A stretch of DNA of 64,000 nt, taken from positions 318,754-382,753 of the forward strand of contig NZ_FNBP01000003.1 in the NCBI RefSeq assembly GCF_900102535.1. Reading direction: 5' to 3'. Shown here piece after piece: positions 35,539 through 44,317 of the stretch (positions are counted from its first letter, which is position 1; every line of letters begins with the position of its first letter). This stretch comes from Sulfitobacter delicatus. Lineage in GTDB: Bacteria; Pseudomonadota; Alphaproteobacteria; Rhodobacterales; Rhodobacteraceae. The notes under the pieces were generated by a model. It worked only from the letters and a program-made list of their open reading frames with translations. It searched no databases and was not told the DNA's origin. Both the position numbers and the translations under genes were made by a program.

Positions 35539-36798
35539 ATGCGCAGAGTTGTAGTAACGGGTTTGGGGTTGGTCACTCCGCTCGCCGACGGTGTGGAAGA
35601 AAGCTGGAAACGGATTCTGGACGGTCAGTCCGGCGCAGGTCCGATCACCGGGTTCGACCCCAGTAAATTGGTGACGCAATATGCCTGCGAGGTGCCCCTC
35701 GGTGATGGCAGCGACGGCACCTTTGATGCCAATAAATACATGGAGCCGAAAGAGCAGCGGAAGGTCGATACCTTTATTCTGTTCGGCATGGCGGCCGCAC
35801 AGCAGGCGGTGGAAGATTCTGGCTGGACCCCAACTGACGAAGAAGATTTGGAGCGCACCGGCGTTTTGATCGGCTCGGGTATCGGCGGGCTGAACTCCAT
35901 CGCCAATACCGCCGTGATGATGGCCGAGAAAGGCCCGCGTCGCGTGAGCCCCTTCTTTGTGCCCGGCGCGCTGATCAACCTGATCTCGGGTCAGGTGTCG
36001 ATCCGCTATGGATTTAAGGGGCCGAACCACTCGGTCGTAACGGCCTGTTCGACAGGCGCGCATGCCATTGGCGATGCGGCGCGGTTGATTAAGTATGGCG
36101 ACGCCGATGTGATGGTCGCGGGCGGTGCCGAGGCGGCGATTTGCGAGATCGGGATTGCCGGGTTCAACGCCTGTAAAGCGCTCAGCACCAAACGTGGCGA
36201 TGATCCGACAACGGCCAGCCGCCCCTACGACAAAGACCGCGATGGTTTTGTCATGGGCGAGGGTGCGGGCATTGTCGTGTTGGAAGAATATGAGCACGCC
36301 AAGGCGCGTGGGGCCAAGATCTATGCCGAAGTGCTGGGCTATGGCCTTTCGGGCGACGCGCATCACATCACAGCCCCTGCTGAAGATGGCGCGGGCGGCG
36401 AACGCTCGATGCGGGCGGCGCTCAAGAACGCGGGAATGGAGCCTGCGGATGTCGATTACATCAACGCGCATGGCACCTCGACCATGGCCGACACCATTGA
36501 GTTGGGCGCGGTAGAGCGCATGATGGGCGATGCGGCCAGCAAGGTGACCATGTCCTCGACCAAATCCGCCACGGGGCACCTTTTGGGTGCTGCGGGGGCG
36601 ATTGAGGCGATCTTCTGCATGTTGGCGATCCGCGATCAGGTCGCACCGCCGACGATTAACCTTGATAACCCGGCGGTTGAGACACCGATTGATCTGGCGG
36701 CGAACAAGAAGGTTGAGCGCAAGATTGATGTGGCGCTGAGCAACTCGTTCGGGTTTGGCGGCACCAACGCATCGGTTCTGTTCGGGAAAGTCCGCTAA
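35539..36798 (+). CDS. fabF: beta-ketoacyl-ACP synthase II
   Basis: This 419-residue condensing enzyme extends acyl-ACP with malonyl-ACP. The catalytic Cys-His-His set is seen in TACSTGAH, NAHGTSTMADT and SATGHLLGA. The start at 35539 (MRRVVVTGLGLVTPLADG) matches the family; in-frame codons upstream are not needed. mltG begins at the very next base after the stop. Confidence 0.97.
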   Translation: MRRVVVTGLGLVTPLADGVEESWKRILDGQSGAGPITGFDPSKLVTQYACEVPLGDGSDGTFDANKYMEPKEQRKVDTFILFGMAAAQQAVEDSGWTPTDEEDLERTGVLIGSGIGGLNSIANTAVMMAEKGPRRVSPFFVPGALINLISGQVSIRYGFKGPNHSVVTACSTGAHAIGDAARLIKYGDADVMVAGGAEAAICEIGIAGFNACKALSTKRGDDPTTASRPYDKDRDGFVMGEGAGIVVLEEYEHAKARGAKIYAEVLGYGLSGDAHHITAPAEDGAGGERSMRAALKNAGMEPADVDYINAHGTSTMADTIELGAVERMMGDAASKVTMSSTKSATGHLLGAAGAIEAIFCMLAIRDQVAPPTINLDNPAVETPIDLAANKKVERKIDVALSNSFGFGGTNASVLFGKVR

Positions 36799-37983
36799 AT
36801 GTGGCGTCATATTGCGTCCAACGCTGTCACGTTTCTGGTGGTCGGCCTGTTTCTGCTTGGGGGCGTCGTGCTCTGGGGCAAGTCGGAGTATGTCTCTGAG
36901 GGGCCGCTGGAGCAGGCAATCTGTGTGCAGGTTCAGCGCGGCTCGAACATGCGGCAGGTTAGTCAGGAGTTGGAGGCGCAGGGCGCTGTGACCTCGCCTG
37001 CGATCTTTCGCATGGGCGCGGATTATGAGGACAAGTCGAGCCGTTTGAAGGCCGGGAGTTTTCTTGTGCAGCCGGGCACCTCGATGCAGGGTATCGTGGA
37101 TGTAGTGACACAGGGCGGGGCCAGCACTTGTGGGACCGAAGTGGTGTACCGCGTCGGTGTGAACCGTGTGTCGGTACAGGTGCGTGAGCTTGATCCGGTG
37201 ACCAACCGCTTTGTCGAGCGCGCAGAGTTCACACCCGGTGCGGAAGAGGCGCCTGAGGCCTATGAGGAACTGTCCACGAAGGCCGATACTCGGTTCCGCG
37301 TGGCGCTGGCCGAAGGGGTTACCAGCTGGCAGGTCGTTGAAGCGCTGAAGCAGGTTGATCAGTTGACCGGCTCCGTGGATGAAATTCCCGCCGAAGGGAG
37401 CCTTGCGCCTGACAGCTATGAAGTGCGTCCGGGCGATGACCGTGATGCGTTGATCGCGCGGATGGAGGCGGCGCAGGAAGTGCTTTTGGCTGCGGCGTTT
37501 GAAGCGCGTGATCCCGATTTGCCGATCTCGACGCCGGAGGAACTGCTGATCCTCGCGTCGATCATCGAGAAGGAAACCGGGGTTGCGGCGGAGCGTGAGC
37601 AGGTGGCAAGCGTCTTTGTGAACCGCCTGAACCAAGGCATGCGTTTGCAGACGGACCCGACGGTGATTTACGGCGTAACCGAGGGCAAGGGCGTCTTGGG
37701 TCGGGGGCTGCGGCGCTCAGAACTGCGGGCGGAGACACCTTGGAACACCTATGTGATCGATGGTCTGCCACCGACCCCGATTGCCAATCCGGGCCGTGCA
37801 AGCCTGATGGCAGCGGCCCAGCCTGCGGAGACGGACTTTGTGTTCTTCGTGGCAGACGGGACGGGCGGACACGCCTTTGCCGAGACGCTGGATGAGCACA
37901 ACGCCAACGTCGCGAAGTGGCGTAAGATCGAGGCAGAGCGCGGCGCGGAAGCTGCGGGAAATGCCTCTACCGGCGGCAATTAA
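36799..37983 (+). CDS. mltG: endolytic transglycosylase MltG
   Basis: This 394-residue protein has one N-terminal membrane segment (about 8-28) and a YceG domain with the catalytic Glu in ASIIEKETGVAAER and the AETPWNTY and PTPIANPG motifs. It cuts nascent peptidoglycan strands to end elongation. It directly abuts fabF and is followed by a terminator, then by the GTA cluster. This fabF-mltG-GTA order matches what I recall of Rhodobacterales GTA loci. Confidence 0.95.
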   Translation: MWRHIASNAVTFLVVGLFLLGGVVLWGKSEYVSEGPLEQAICVQVQRGSNMRQVSQELEAQGAVTSPAIFRMGADYEDKSSRLKAGSFLVQPGTSMQGIVDVVTQGGASTCGTEVVYRVGVNRVSVQVRELDPVTNRFVERAEFTPGAEEAPEAYEELSTKADTRFRVALAEGVTSWQVVEALKQVDQLTGSVDEIPAEGSLAPDSYEVRPGDDRDALIARMEAAQEVLLAAAFEARDPDLPISTPEELLILASIIEKETGVAAEREQVASVFVNRLNQGMRLQTDPTVIYGVTEGKGVLGRGLRRSELRAETPWNTYVIDGLPPTPIANPGRASLMAAAQPAETDFVFFVADGTGGHAFAETLDEHNANVAKWRKIEAERGAEAAGNASTGGN

Positions 37984-37992
37984 AGACCCCTA

Positions 37993-38020
37993 GGCCCTGC
38001 CAGAAATGGTGGGGCCTTTT
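37993..38020 (+). terminator. intrinsic terminator after mltG
   Basis: GGCCC/GGGCC with an inner CCA/TGG pairing, a GAAA loop and a TTTT tract. It isolates the GTA cluster from the fab-mltG operon. Confidence 0.8.
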
Positions 38021-38073
38021 GCCATCTAAGGCAGGGCGGGCGGTGCTGTAAGGTCTTGTTAATACTGTTTTTC

Positions 38074-38102
38074 TTGACTTTGCGCACGGTCTAACGTAGA
38101 AC
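38074..38102 (+). promoter_or_regulatory. sigma70-like promoter of the GTA cluster
   Basis: TTGACT (38074-38079), a 17-base spacer and TAGAAC (38097-38102). The predicted start near 38109 lies only ~20 bases before a strong terminator hairpin. Regulator sites (for example for a GafA-type activator) could not be identified by eye. Confidence 0.45.
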
Positions 38103-38130
38103 TAGTGGCACGCTAGAAGATGTGGGCGAA

Positions 38131-38163
38131 CGGCCTCGGGGTATCCCCGATGGTCGTTTTTTT
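38131..38163 (+). terminator. intrinsic terminator in the GTA leader, before g1
   Basis: CGGCCTCGGGG and CCCCGATGGTCG form a 12-bp stem with one mismatch and one G-U pair around a TAT loop, directly followed by seven T. No + strand gene ends nearby, since mltG already has its own terminator. It therefore behaves like an attenuator between the candidate GTA promoter and g1. Confidence 0.75.
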
Positions 38164-38205
38164 GTGTCCCGTCGGTTGGAGTTTCCAATCGAGAGGTAGA
38201 GAGCA

Positions 38206-38550
38206 ATGACAATAATTACCCCGGAGCAGAGCGTGCAAGACAGCGCAGACATCCTGCGCGGTCTCCAAGACGCACTCGGCGCGTTGCGTCGTGAAATCGA
38301 AGGCCTGACGGAACAGGCCCAGTCCGGGGGGGAAATCAAGGAAACTGCGGTGTCCGGCAGGACCTCGAAGATATCGAGCCTGCTGACGCATTGCCTGAAA
38401 GCGGAGAACACGCTGAATGACTGTCGAAACCGACAAGCTGGAATCGCGCGCGGGGGCTATGCCCTCGACCTGGACAAAGCGCGGTCTGACATCCGGTGCA
38501 AGCTGGATCGCCTGCGCCGATGCTCAGACCCAGGCGCAGTTTCTGAATGA
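38206..38550 (+). CDS. GTA g1 homologue, small terminase subunit candidate
   Basis: This 114-residue, mostly helical protein has a heptad-like first half (ADILRGLQDALGALRREIEGL) and the C-terminal segment GYALDLDKARSDIRCKLDRLRRC. Position and length fit RcGTA g1, described in the literature as a TerS-type small terminase that delivers DNA to TerL. The gene has AGAGGTAGAGAG upstream and overlaps the large terminase frame if TerL starts at 38417. It is bracketed by two terminator-like hairpins. Confidence 0.75.
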   Translation: MTIITPEQSVQDSADILRGLQDALGALRREIEGLTEQAQSGGEIKETAVSGRTSKISSLLTHCLKAENTLNDCRNRQAGIARGGYALDLDKARSDIRCKLDRLRRCSDPGAVSE

Positions 38551-39829
38551 CCTGGATGAGGGAGAGCTTCTGGCTCTCCCTTTTTTGTTCGAGTTCTGGG
38601 CGCTGGACCATCAACTGCCGCCCGAGGGCGATTGGCGCACATGGGTGATCATGGGCGGGCGCGGTGCGGGTAAGACGCGGGCCGGGGCCGAATGGGTGCG
38701 CCGCAAGGTGGAGGGGAGCCGTCCGTTGGATGCGGGCGAATGCAGTCGCGTGGCGCTGGTGGGCGAGACCATCGAGCAGGTGCGCGAGGTAATGATCTTT
38801 GGCGACAGCGGGATTCTGGCCTGTAGCCCGCCGGATCGGCGCCCCGATTGGGAGGCGACGCGCAAGCGCTTGGTTTGGCCCAATGGCGCGATTGCCACGG
38901 TGCATACGGCGCATGATCCCGAAGGGCTGCGCGGGCCGCAGTTTGATGCGGCGTGGGTGGACGAATTGGCGAAATGGAAGCGCGGGCAGGAGGCGTGGGA
39001 CCAGTTGCAGTTTGCGCTGCGCCTAGGGGAGCGGCCTCAGGTCTGTGTGACGACAACGCCGCGCAATGTGGATGTGCTGAAGGCGCTGCTGAAATCGCCC
39101 TCGACGGTGACGACCCATGCGCCGACGGAGGCCAATGCGGCGAACTTGGCGGGGTCGTTTCTGGAAGAGGTGCGGGCGCGGTATCGCGGGACACGACTGG
39201 GGCGGCAGGAGTTGGATGGGGTTTTGCTGGCGGATGCAGAAGGGGCGCTGTGGACCTCGGCGCTTCTGGAGGCGGGGCGGCTGCGCGAGGCGCCGGAACT
39301 GGATCGGATCGTGGTGGGCTTGGACCCGGCGACGACCAGCGGGGCGGGCTCGGATGAATGTGGGATCGTCGTGGTGGGGGCGCAGACCAAGGGGCCGCCG
39401 CAGGACTGGCGGGCGGTGGTCTTGGCTGATTGCACGGTGCAGGGGGCCACGCCCAACGGCTGGGCGCAGGCAGCGATTGCGGCGATGACGCGCTATGGGG
39501 CGGATCGGCTGGTGGCCGAGGTGAACCAAGGCGGGCAATTGGTGAGTGAGGTCTTGCGGCAGGTCGATCCGCTAGTCTCGCTCAAGACCGTGCATGCAGC
39601 GCGGGGCAAGGTGGCGCGGGCGGAGCCTGTGGCGGCGCTTTATGAACAGGGGCGGGTGAGCCATTTGCCGGAGCTGGATGCGCTTGAGGACCAGATGTGT
39701 CTGATGACGGCGCGCGGCTATGAGGGCAAGGGCAGCCCGGACCGTGTCGATGCGCTCGTCTGGGCGCTGCATGAGTTGATGATCGAGCCAGCGTCGCAGT
39801 GGCGCAGCCCGGGGGTGCGGAGCCTTTAA
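38417..39829 (+). CDS. GTA g2 homologue, large terminase (TerL)
   Basis: This 470-residue packaging motor has an N-terminal ATPase with Walker A (GGRGAGKTRAG) and Walker B (FDAAWVDELAKW), and a C-terminal RNase H-like nuclease beginning VVGLDPATTSGAGSDECG. It cuts and pumps host DNA into GTA capsids without strict sequence preference. The start is uncertain: ATG 38417 lies inside g1, no ATG exists after the g1 stop before the conserved ALPFLFEFWAL segment, and a second ATG lies at 38459. The first conserved residues are encoded within a terminator-like hairpin. Confidence 0.93.
   Translation: MTVETDKLESRAGAMPSTWTKRGLTSGASWIACADAQTQAQFLNDLDEGELLALPFLFEFWALDHQLPPEGDWRTWVIMGGRGAGKTRAGAEWVRRKVEGSRPLDAGECSRVALVGETIEQVREVMIFGDSGILACSPPDRRPDWEATRKRLVWPNGAIATVHTAHDPEGLRGPQFDAAWVDELAKWKRGQEAWDQLQFALRLGERPQVCVTTTPRNVDVLKALLKSPSTVTTHAPTEANAANLAGSFLEEVRARYRGTRLGRQELDGVLLADAEGALWTSALLEAGRLREAPELDRIVVGLDPATTSGAGSDECGIVVVGAQTKGPPQDWRAVVLADCTVQGATPNGWAQAAIAAMTRYGADRLVAEVNQGGQLVSEVLRQVDPLVSLKTVHAARGKVARAEPVAALYEQGRVSHLPELDALEDQMCLMTARGYEGKGSPDRVDALVWALHELMIEPASQWRSPGVRSL
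38559..38586 (+). terminator. terminator-like hairpin inside the start of the GTA terL gene
   Basis: AGGGAGAGC and GCTCTCCCT form a perfect 9-bp stem with loop TTCTG, directly followed by TTTTT. It starts 9 bases after the g1 stop and lies in the TerL frame, where it encodes EGELLALPF. The codons used (CTT, GCT, CCT, TTT, TTG) are unusually T-rich for this genome, suggesting selection for the structure. Confidence 0.65.
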
Positions 39830-39960
39830 CGGGGTGTTGCAGACAGCAGCGCACGGTGGGTTTCGCGGGTTTTAAGGTTTTATTGAGAAAGTCTGACAAC
39901 GCCGGGCAGCATGGGGTGCAAGCCGCCGCTGCCGGGGCCGAGCAGAATGAGGAGCGACAG

Positions 39961-41136
39961 ATGGTATTCGATTTTCTACGGCGCGGCGCGGCTGAGACGG
40001 TTGAGCAGAAAGCTTCGGCGACCGGGCCGGTTGTGGCCTATCAGACCTCGGGTCGCGTTGCCTGGAGCCCGCGGGACAGTGTGAGCCTGACGCGCTCGGG
40101 GTTTTGTGGCAATCCGGTTGGGTTTCGCTCGGTCAAGCTGATTGCCGAGGCGGCGGCGGCCTTGCCGCTGGTCGTGCAGGACGCGGCGCGGCGCTATGAC
40201 GATCATCCGCTGATGTCGCTGATGCGCCGCCCGAATGCGGGTCAGGGCCGGGCCGAGTTGTTTGAGGCGCTTTACGGGCAGATGCTGCTGAGCGGCGACG
40301 GCTATGTCGAGGCCGTGGGCGGCGAGGGCGGTTTGCCGATTGAGCTGCATGTGCTGCGCTCGGACCGGATGAGCGTGGTGCCGGGGGCAGATGGTTGGCC
40401 GGTGGCCTATGAATATGCGGTGGGCGGGCGCAAGCATCGCTTTGACGCCAGCGGGCCGGTGACGCCGGTTTGTCATATCCGCAACTTTCACCCACAAGAC
40501 GATCACTATGGGTTCAGCCCCCTGCAGGCGGCGGCGATGGCGATGGATGTGCATAACGCGGCGAGCCGCTGGTCGAAGGCGCTGCTTGATAACGCAGCGC
40601 GGCCTTCGGGGGCGATTGTGTATCGCGGGGCTGAGGGGCAGGGCAAGCTGAGCGAGGACCAGTATGACCGGCTGGTGAGCGAGATGGAGAGCCATCATCA
40701 GGGCGCGCGGAACGCAGGGCGGCCGATGCTGCTGGAAGGCGGGCTGGACTGGAAGCCGATGGGGTTCTCGCCCTCGGACATGGAGTTTCAGAAGACCAAG
40801 GAAAGTGCGGCGCGTGAGATTACGCTGGCCTTTGGGGTGCCGCCGATGCTGATCGGGGTTCAGGGGGATGCGACTTACGCGAACTATCAAGAGGCGCATC
40901 GGGCGTTTTACCGCCTGACGGTGCTGCCGCTGGCGACGCGGGTGACGGCGGCGCTGGCGGATTGGTTGAGCGGTTATCTGGGCGAGGCGGTGACGGTGAA
41001 GCCTGACCTTGATCAGGTGCCTGCGCTCTCGGCGGAGCGCGATGCGCAATGGGCGCGGGTGTCGGCGGCGGAATTTCTGACCGATGCGGAAAAGCGCAGC
41101 CTGTTGGGGCTGCCGGTGGTGGCGGATGATGCATGA
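39961..41136 (+). CDS. GTA g3 homologue, HK97-type portal protein
   Basis: This 391-residue portal forms the ring through which DNA enters the GTA head. Typical HK97-portal segments are RSVKLIAEAAAALPLVV, LYGQMLLSGDGYVEAV, SPLQAAAMAMDVHNAAS and REITLAFGVPPMLIGV. The start at 39961 follows GAGGAGCGACAG. The 131-base gap after terL holds no gene. The stop overlaps g3.5. Confidence 0.95.
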   Translation: MVFDFLRRGAAETVEQKASATGPVVAYQTSGRVAWSPRDSVSLTRSGFCGNPVGFRSVKLIAEAAAALPLVVQDAARRYDDHPLMSLMRRPNAGQGRAELFEALYGQMLLSGDGYVEAVGGEGGLPIELHVLRSDRMSVVPGADGWPVAYEYAVGGRKHRFDASGPVTPVCHIRNFHPQDDHYGFSPLQAAAMAMDVHNAASRWSKALLDNAARPSGAIVYRGAEGQGKLSEDQYDRLVSEMESHHQGARNAGRPMLLEGGLDWKPMGFSPSDMEFQKTKESAAREITLAFGVPPMLIGVQGDATYANYQEAHRAFYRLTVLPLATRVTAALADWLSGYLGEAVTVKPDLDQVPALSAERDAQWARVSAAEFLTDAEKRSLLGLPVVADDA

Positions 41137-41353
41137 GCCTCGGGAAATTGAACGGTTTGAATGTGCGCCGGGGCTGCGGTTGCAGGCGCATGAGAACATC
41201 AGCGCGGTGCACCGCGAGAACATGCAAATGCGGTTTGATCGGATCGAGCAGATGATGGAGCGGCTGGAGCGGCGGTTGTGGCTAACGGTTTACGGCGTGG
41301 TGGCGGTGATTTTGGCGCAGGCGGTCCAATCCTTTCTGGTGGTGGCGCCGTAG
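41126..41353 (+). CDS. GTA g3.5 homologue, small membrane protein
   Basis: This ~75-residue protein has a helical, charged N-terminal half (MRFDRIEQMMERLERRLW) and one C-terminal hydrophobic helix (TVYGVVAVILAQAVQSFLVV). It corresponds by position to orfg3.5 of RcGTA. Its role is not known to me. Either of two adjacent ATG codons (41126 or 41129) may be used; both overlap the portal stop. Confidence 0.75.
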   Translation: MMHEPREIERFECAPGLRLQAHENISAVHRENMQMRFDRIEQMMERLERRLWLTVYGVVAVILAQAVQSFLVVAP

Positions 41354-41376
41354 CGGGCTGAACAAGAGGAAATACG

Positions 41377-42003
41377 ATGGGTTATCAGGTGATTGACCCC
41401 GGTGCTTGGCCGGGGAACGGGGAAGCTTTGTCTGCCGGGGCGGCGGGGCTGGAGCATAAGTTCGCCAAGTTTGGCTACGTGGCCGAGGTTGATGGCGGGG
41501 TCGAGATCAGCGGCTATGCCAGCCTCTTTGGCGCGGCGGATCAGGGTGGCGATGTGGTTGAGGCGGGGGCCTATGCGGCCTGTTTGACACGCGCCGAGGC
41601 GGCCGGGCGCAGCATCAAGATGCTTTGGCAGCATGACCCGGCCCAGCCCATCGGCGTTTGGGACGAGGTGCGCGAGGACAAGCGTGGGCTTTGGGTCAAG
41701 GGGCGCATTCTATCGAGCGTAGCGCGGGGCCGGGAGGCGGCGGCGCTGATTGAGGCGGGCGCGATTGACGGGCTGAGCATCGGTTACCGCACCGTGAAGG
41801 CGGGCAAGAACACCAAGGGTCAGCGGCTGCTCTCGGAATTGGAGCTATGGGAGGTGTCGCTGGTGACATTCCCGATGCTGCCCACCGCACGGGTCGCGGC
41901 CAAGGGCGAGTTCAGGGCTGTCGGAGAGGTCCTGCGCGAGATGGCGTCGGTCTTTGAAGAGGCGCGGGCCGAGATGACGCGCAGCGTGGACCGCGCCCAG
42001 TGA
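41377..42003 (+). CDS. GTA g4 homologue, HK97-family prohead protease
   Basis: This 208-residue U35-type protease matures the capsid protein. The catalytic His lies in LWQHDPAQPIGVW and the Ser in IDGLSIGYRTVKA, with the family segment ISGYASLFGAADQGGDVVEAGA near the N-terminus. It directly precedes the capsid gene, as in HK97 and RcGTA. Confidence 0.94.
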   Translation: MGYQVIDPGAWPGNGEALSAGAAGLEHKFAKFGYVAEVDGGVEISGYASLFGAADQGGDVVEAGAYAACLTRAEAAGRSIKMLWQHDPAQPIGVWDEVREDKRGLWVKGRILSSVARGREAAALIEAGAIDGLSIGYRTVKAGKNTKGQRLLSELELWEVSLVTFPMLPTARVAAKGEFRAVGEVLREMASVFEEARAEMTRSVDRAQ

Positions 42004-42028
42004 TCTGCACAACTACAGAGGAAATGTG

Positions 42029-43213
42029 ATGAGCAAAAGCGATGCAAACGTCAGCACGAAGTCAGGCGCAGACCTGTCCCCGGCGGAGGAAGTGCGGCAG
42101 GCCGTGAGCGGTTTTGTCAGCGACTTCAACGGCTTTCGGACCGAAATGAACAGTAAACTTCAACAATCAGAAGAGCGAATTGCCATGATGGATCGCAAGA
42201 TGACCCTGCCTGCCCGTAGCCCTCTTGGGGGCGCGATTGACCACGATGCGCCGCATAAGAAGGCCTTTGACGCCTATCTGCGCAATGGCGATGACGACGC
42301 GCTGCGTGGGCTGGAACTGGACGGCAAGTCGATGTCGACGGCGGTGAATTCGGACGGCGGCTATCTGGTCGATCCGCAGACCTCGGAGCGGGTGCAATCG
42401 GTGCTGAATTCCGGTGCGTCGATCCGGGCGATTGCGGCGGTCGTGCAAGTTGAGGCGACGTCTTATGACGTGCTGGTGGACCACACGGATGTCGGCGCGG
42501 GCTGGGCCACGGAGAGCGGCGCGCAGGCCGAGACGGACACGCCGCAGATCGACCGGATCACCGTGCCGCTGCATGAGTTGAGCGCGCTGCCTAAAGCCAG
42601 CCAACGGCTGCTGGACGACAGCGCCTTTGACATCGAAGGCTGGCTTGCGGGGCGGATCGCGGACAAGTTCGCCCGTGCCGAGGCGGCGGCCTTTGTCAGC
42701 GGTGACGGGATCGACAAGCCGACGGGGTTCCTGAGCCACCCGGTGGTCGAAAATGACACCTGGAGCTGGGGCAATCTGGGCTATGTGGCCAGCGGCACCA
42801 ATGCCAACCCCGAGGCCGATGCGATTGTGGAGCTGGTCTATGCCTTGGGGGCAGCCTACCGCAAGAATGCGGTTTTCGTGATGAACTCCAAGACCACGGC
42901 GAAGGTGCGCAAGCTGAAGGACACCGACGGGCGGTTCCTGTGGTCCGACGGGTTGGCTGCAGGCGAGCCGGCGCGGCTGATGGGCTATCCGGTGCTGGTG
43001 GCCGAGGACATGCCTGATCCTGCGACGGATTCGATGTCGATCGCCTTTGGTGATTTCTCGACGGGCTACACCGTGGCCGAACGGCCCGACCTGCGCATCC
43101 TGCGCGATCCCTTCAGCGCCAAGCCGCATGTGCTTTTCTATGCCACCAAGCGCGTGGGCGGCGACGTCAGCGACTTCGCGGCGATCAAGCTAATGAAATT
43201 CGGCCTGGCGTAA
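42029..43213 (+). CDS. GTA g5 homologue, HK97-fold major capsid protein
   Basis: This 394-residue capsid precursor has an N-terminal helical delta/scaffold region (about 1-95), removed by the g4 protease, and an HK97-fold core. Recognisable segments are MSTAVNSDGGYLVDPQTSERV, ATESGAQAETDTPQ and the C-terminal VGGDVSDFAAIKLMKF. The ribosome binding site is GAGGAAATG. A terminator-like hairpin lies about 100 bases after the stop, which could raise capsid yield over downstream genes. Confidence 0.95.
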   Translation: MSKSDANVSTKSGADLSPAEEVRQAVSGFVSDFNGFRTEMNSKLQQSEERIAMMDRKMTLPARSPLGGAIDHDAPHKKAFDAYLRNGDDDALRGLELDGKSMSTAVNSDGGYLVDPQTSERVQSVLNSGASIRAIAAVVQVEATSYDVLVDHTDVGAGWATESGAQAETDTPQIDRITVPLHELSALPKASQRLLDDSAFDIEGWLAGRIADKFARAEAAAFVSGDGIDKPTGFLSHPVVENDTWSWGNLGYVASGTNANPEADAIVELVYALGAAYRKNAVFVMNSKTTAKVRKLKDTDGRFLWSDGLAAGEPARLMGYPVLVAEDMPDPATDSMSIAFGDFSTGYTVAERPDLRILRDPFSAKPHVLFYATKRVGGDVSDFAAIKLMKFGLA

Positions 43214-43311
43214 GCCGGTGCCGAAGCCGGGGCCGGGGCGACTTGGCCTCGGTCCGGGCGTGCGCCGCGAAGGTTGTGTTGTCTAGCTGCTCCCCTCCAA
43301 CCGAGCAACGC

Positions 43312-43333
43312 AACCGGTGCACGTCCGGTTTTT
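43312..43333 (+). terminator. terminator-like hairpin after the GTA capsid gene
   Basis: AACCGG (43312-43317) and CCGGTT (43325-43330), loop TGCACGT, then TTT. It is weak, and may be a partial terminator or processing site. Confidence 0.4.
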
Positions 43334-43382
43334 CGCAAGAGGTCCGACGCCGGGCCGAGGGGCGTAAATTTGGAGACGTTCG

Positions 43383-43982
43383 ATGATGTTGATCGAGGAA
43401 ACAAATGTCCCGGATGCGGCGCTGCCGGTGGAGGCGTTCAGGGCGCATCTGCGTCTCGGCAGCGGGTTTGCACAGGACAGCCTTCAGGATGCGGTGCTGC
43501 GGGGTTTTCTGCGGGCGGCGATGGCAGCGGTAGAGGCGCGGACGGGCAAGGCGCTGTTGGTGCGGCGGTTCGCGCTTTCGCTGACGTTCTGGCGGGATGC
43601 GGGGGCGCAGGTCTTGCCGGTTGCACCGGTGCAGACGATCGAACGGCTGGCGCTGGTGGCGCGGGATGGGGTTGAGACGCTGGTGGATCCTGAACGCTAT
43701 TGGCTGGAGCGCGATGCGCAGGCGCCACGGTTGCGCAGTACAACGGCCACCTTGCCGCGGATTCCGAGTGCGGGAGCGGCGTTGATCGGTTTTGACGCGG
43801 GGTTTGCCAGCAGTTGGGACGGGCTTCCCGATGATCTGGCACAGGCGGTCATGTTGCTGGCGGCGCATTACTATGAATACCGTGATGACACCGCGCTTGG
43901 TGAAGGGTGCATGCCGTTTGGCGTGAGCAGTCTCATTGAGCGGCACCGCAAGGTCCGTGTGGGCTTTGGGGGTGGGGCATGA
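43383..43982 (+). CDS. GTA g6 homologue, head-tail connector (adaptor)
   Basis: This 199-residue protein of the gp6/phiE125 gp8-like connector type begins with FRAHLRLGSGFAQDSLQDAVLRGFLRAAMAAVEARTGKAL (a family block). It forms the adaptor ring below the portal. ATG 43383 or 43386 may be used. The stop overlaps the next gene by 4 bases. Confidence 0.88.
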   Translation: MMLIEETNVPDAALPVEAFRAHLRLGSGFAQDSLQDAVLRGFLRAAMAAVEARTGKALLVRRFALSLTFWRDAGAQVLPVAPVQTIERLALVARDGVETLVDPERYWLERDAQAPRLRSTTATLPRIPSAGAALIGFDAGFASSWDGLPDDLAQAVMLLAAHYYEYRDDTALGEGCMPFGVSSLIERHRKVRVGFGGGA

Positions 43983-44317
43983 AGCGGCCCCATCTGAACC
44001 GGGCGTTGACGTTGGAAGCGCCGCAACGGGTGAGCGATGGCGCCGGGGGCTTTGTCGAGAGCTGGACGCCATTGGGGACGCTGTGGGCGGAAGTTACCGC
44101 TCGGACCGGGCGCGAGACGGCGCGGAGCGGGGTGGCGGTGAGCCGTACGCCGCTGAAGATCACCGTACGCGCCGCACCGCCCGGAACGCCTGAGCGCCCG
44201 ACAGCGCATCAGCGGTTCCGCGAGGGCGCACGCATTTTCACCATTCAAGCCGTCGCTGAGGCGGATGGCGCAGGTCGCTACCTGACCTGCTTTGCCGAGG
44301 AGGAGATTGCCGTATGA
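43979..44317 (+). CDS. GTA g7 homologue, head-closure (stopper) protein
   Basis: This 112-residue protein of the phage head-tail joining family includes LNRALTLEAPQRVSDGAGGFVESW and the final EGARIFTIQAVAEADGAGRYLTCFAEEE. It overlaps g6 and g8 by 4 bases each (ATGA), indicating tight translational coupling. Confidence 0.88.
   Translation: MKRPHLNRALTLEAPQRVSDGAGGFVESWTPLGTLWAEVTARTGRETARSGVAVSRTPLKITVRAAPPGTPERPTAHQRFREGARIFTIQAVAEADGAGRYLTCFAEEEIAV

Noticed and set aside
35518..37635. 705-residue minus-strand frame opposite fabF and mltG
   Set aside because: fabF and mltG are unambiguous; the antisense product is low-complexity and His/Arg-rich.
38417..38550. Calling g1 a spurious frame because it overlaps TerL
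   Set aside because: g1 has a ribosome binding site, a plausible helical protein and the right position and size; the uncertain element is the TerL start.
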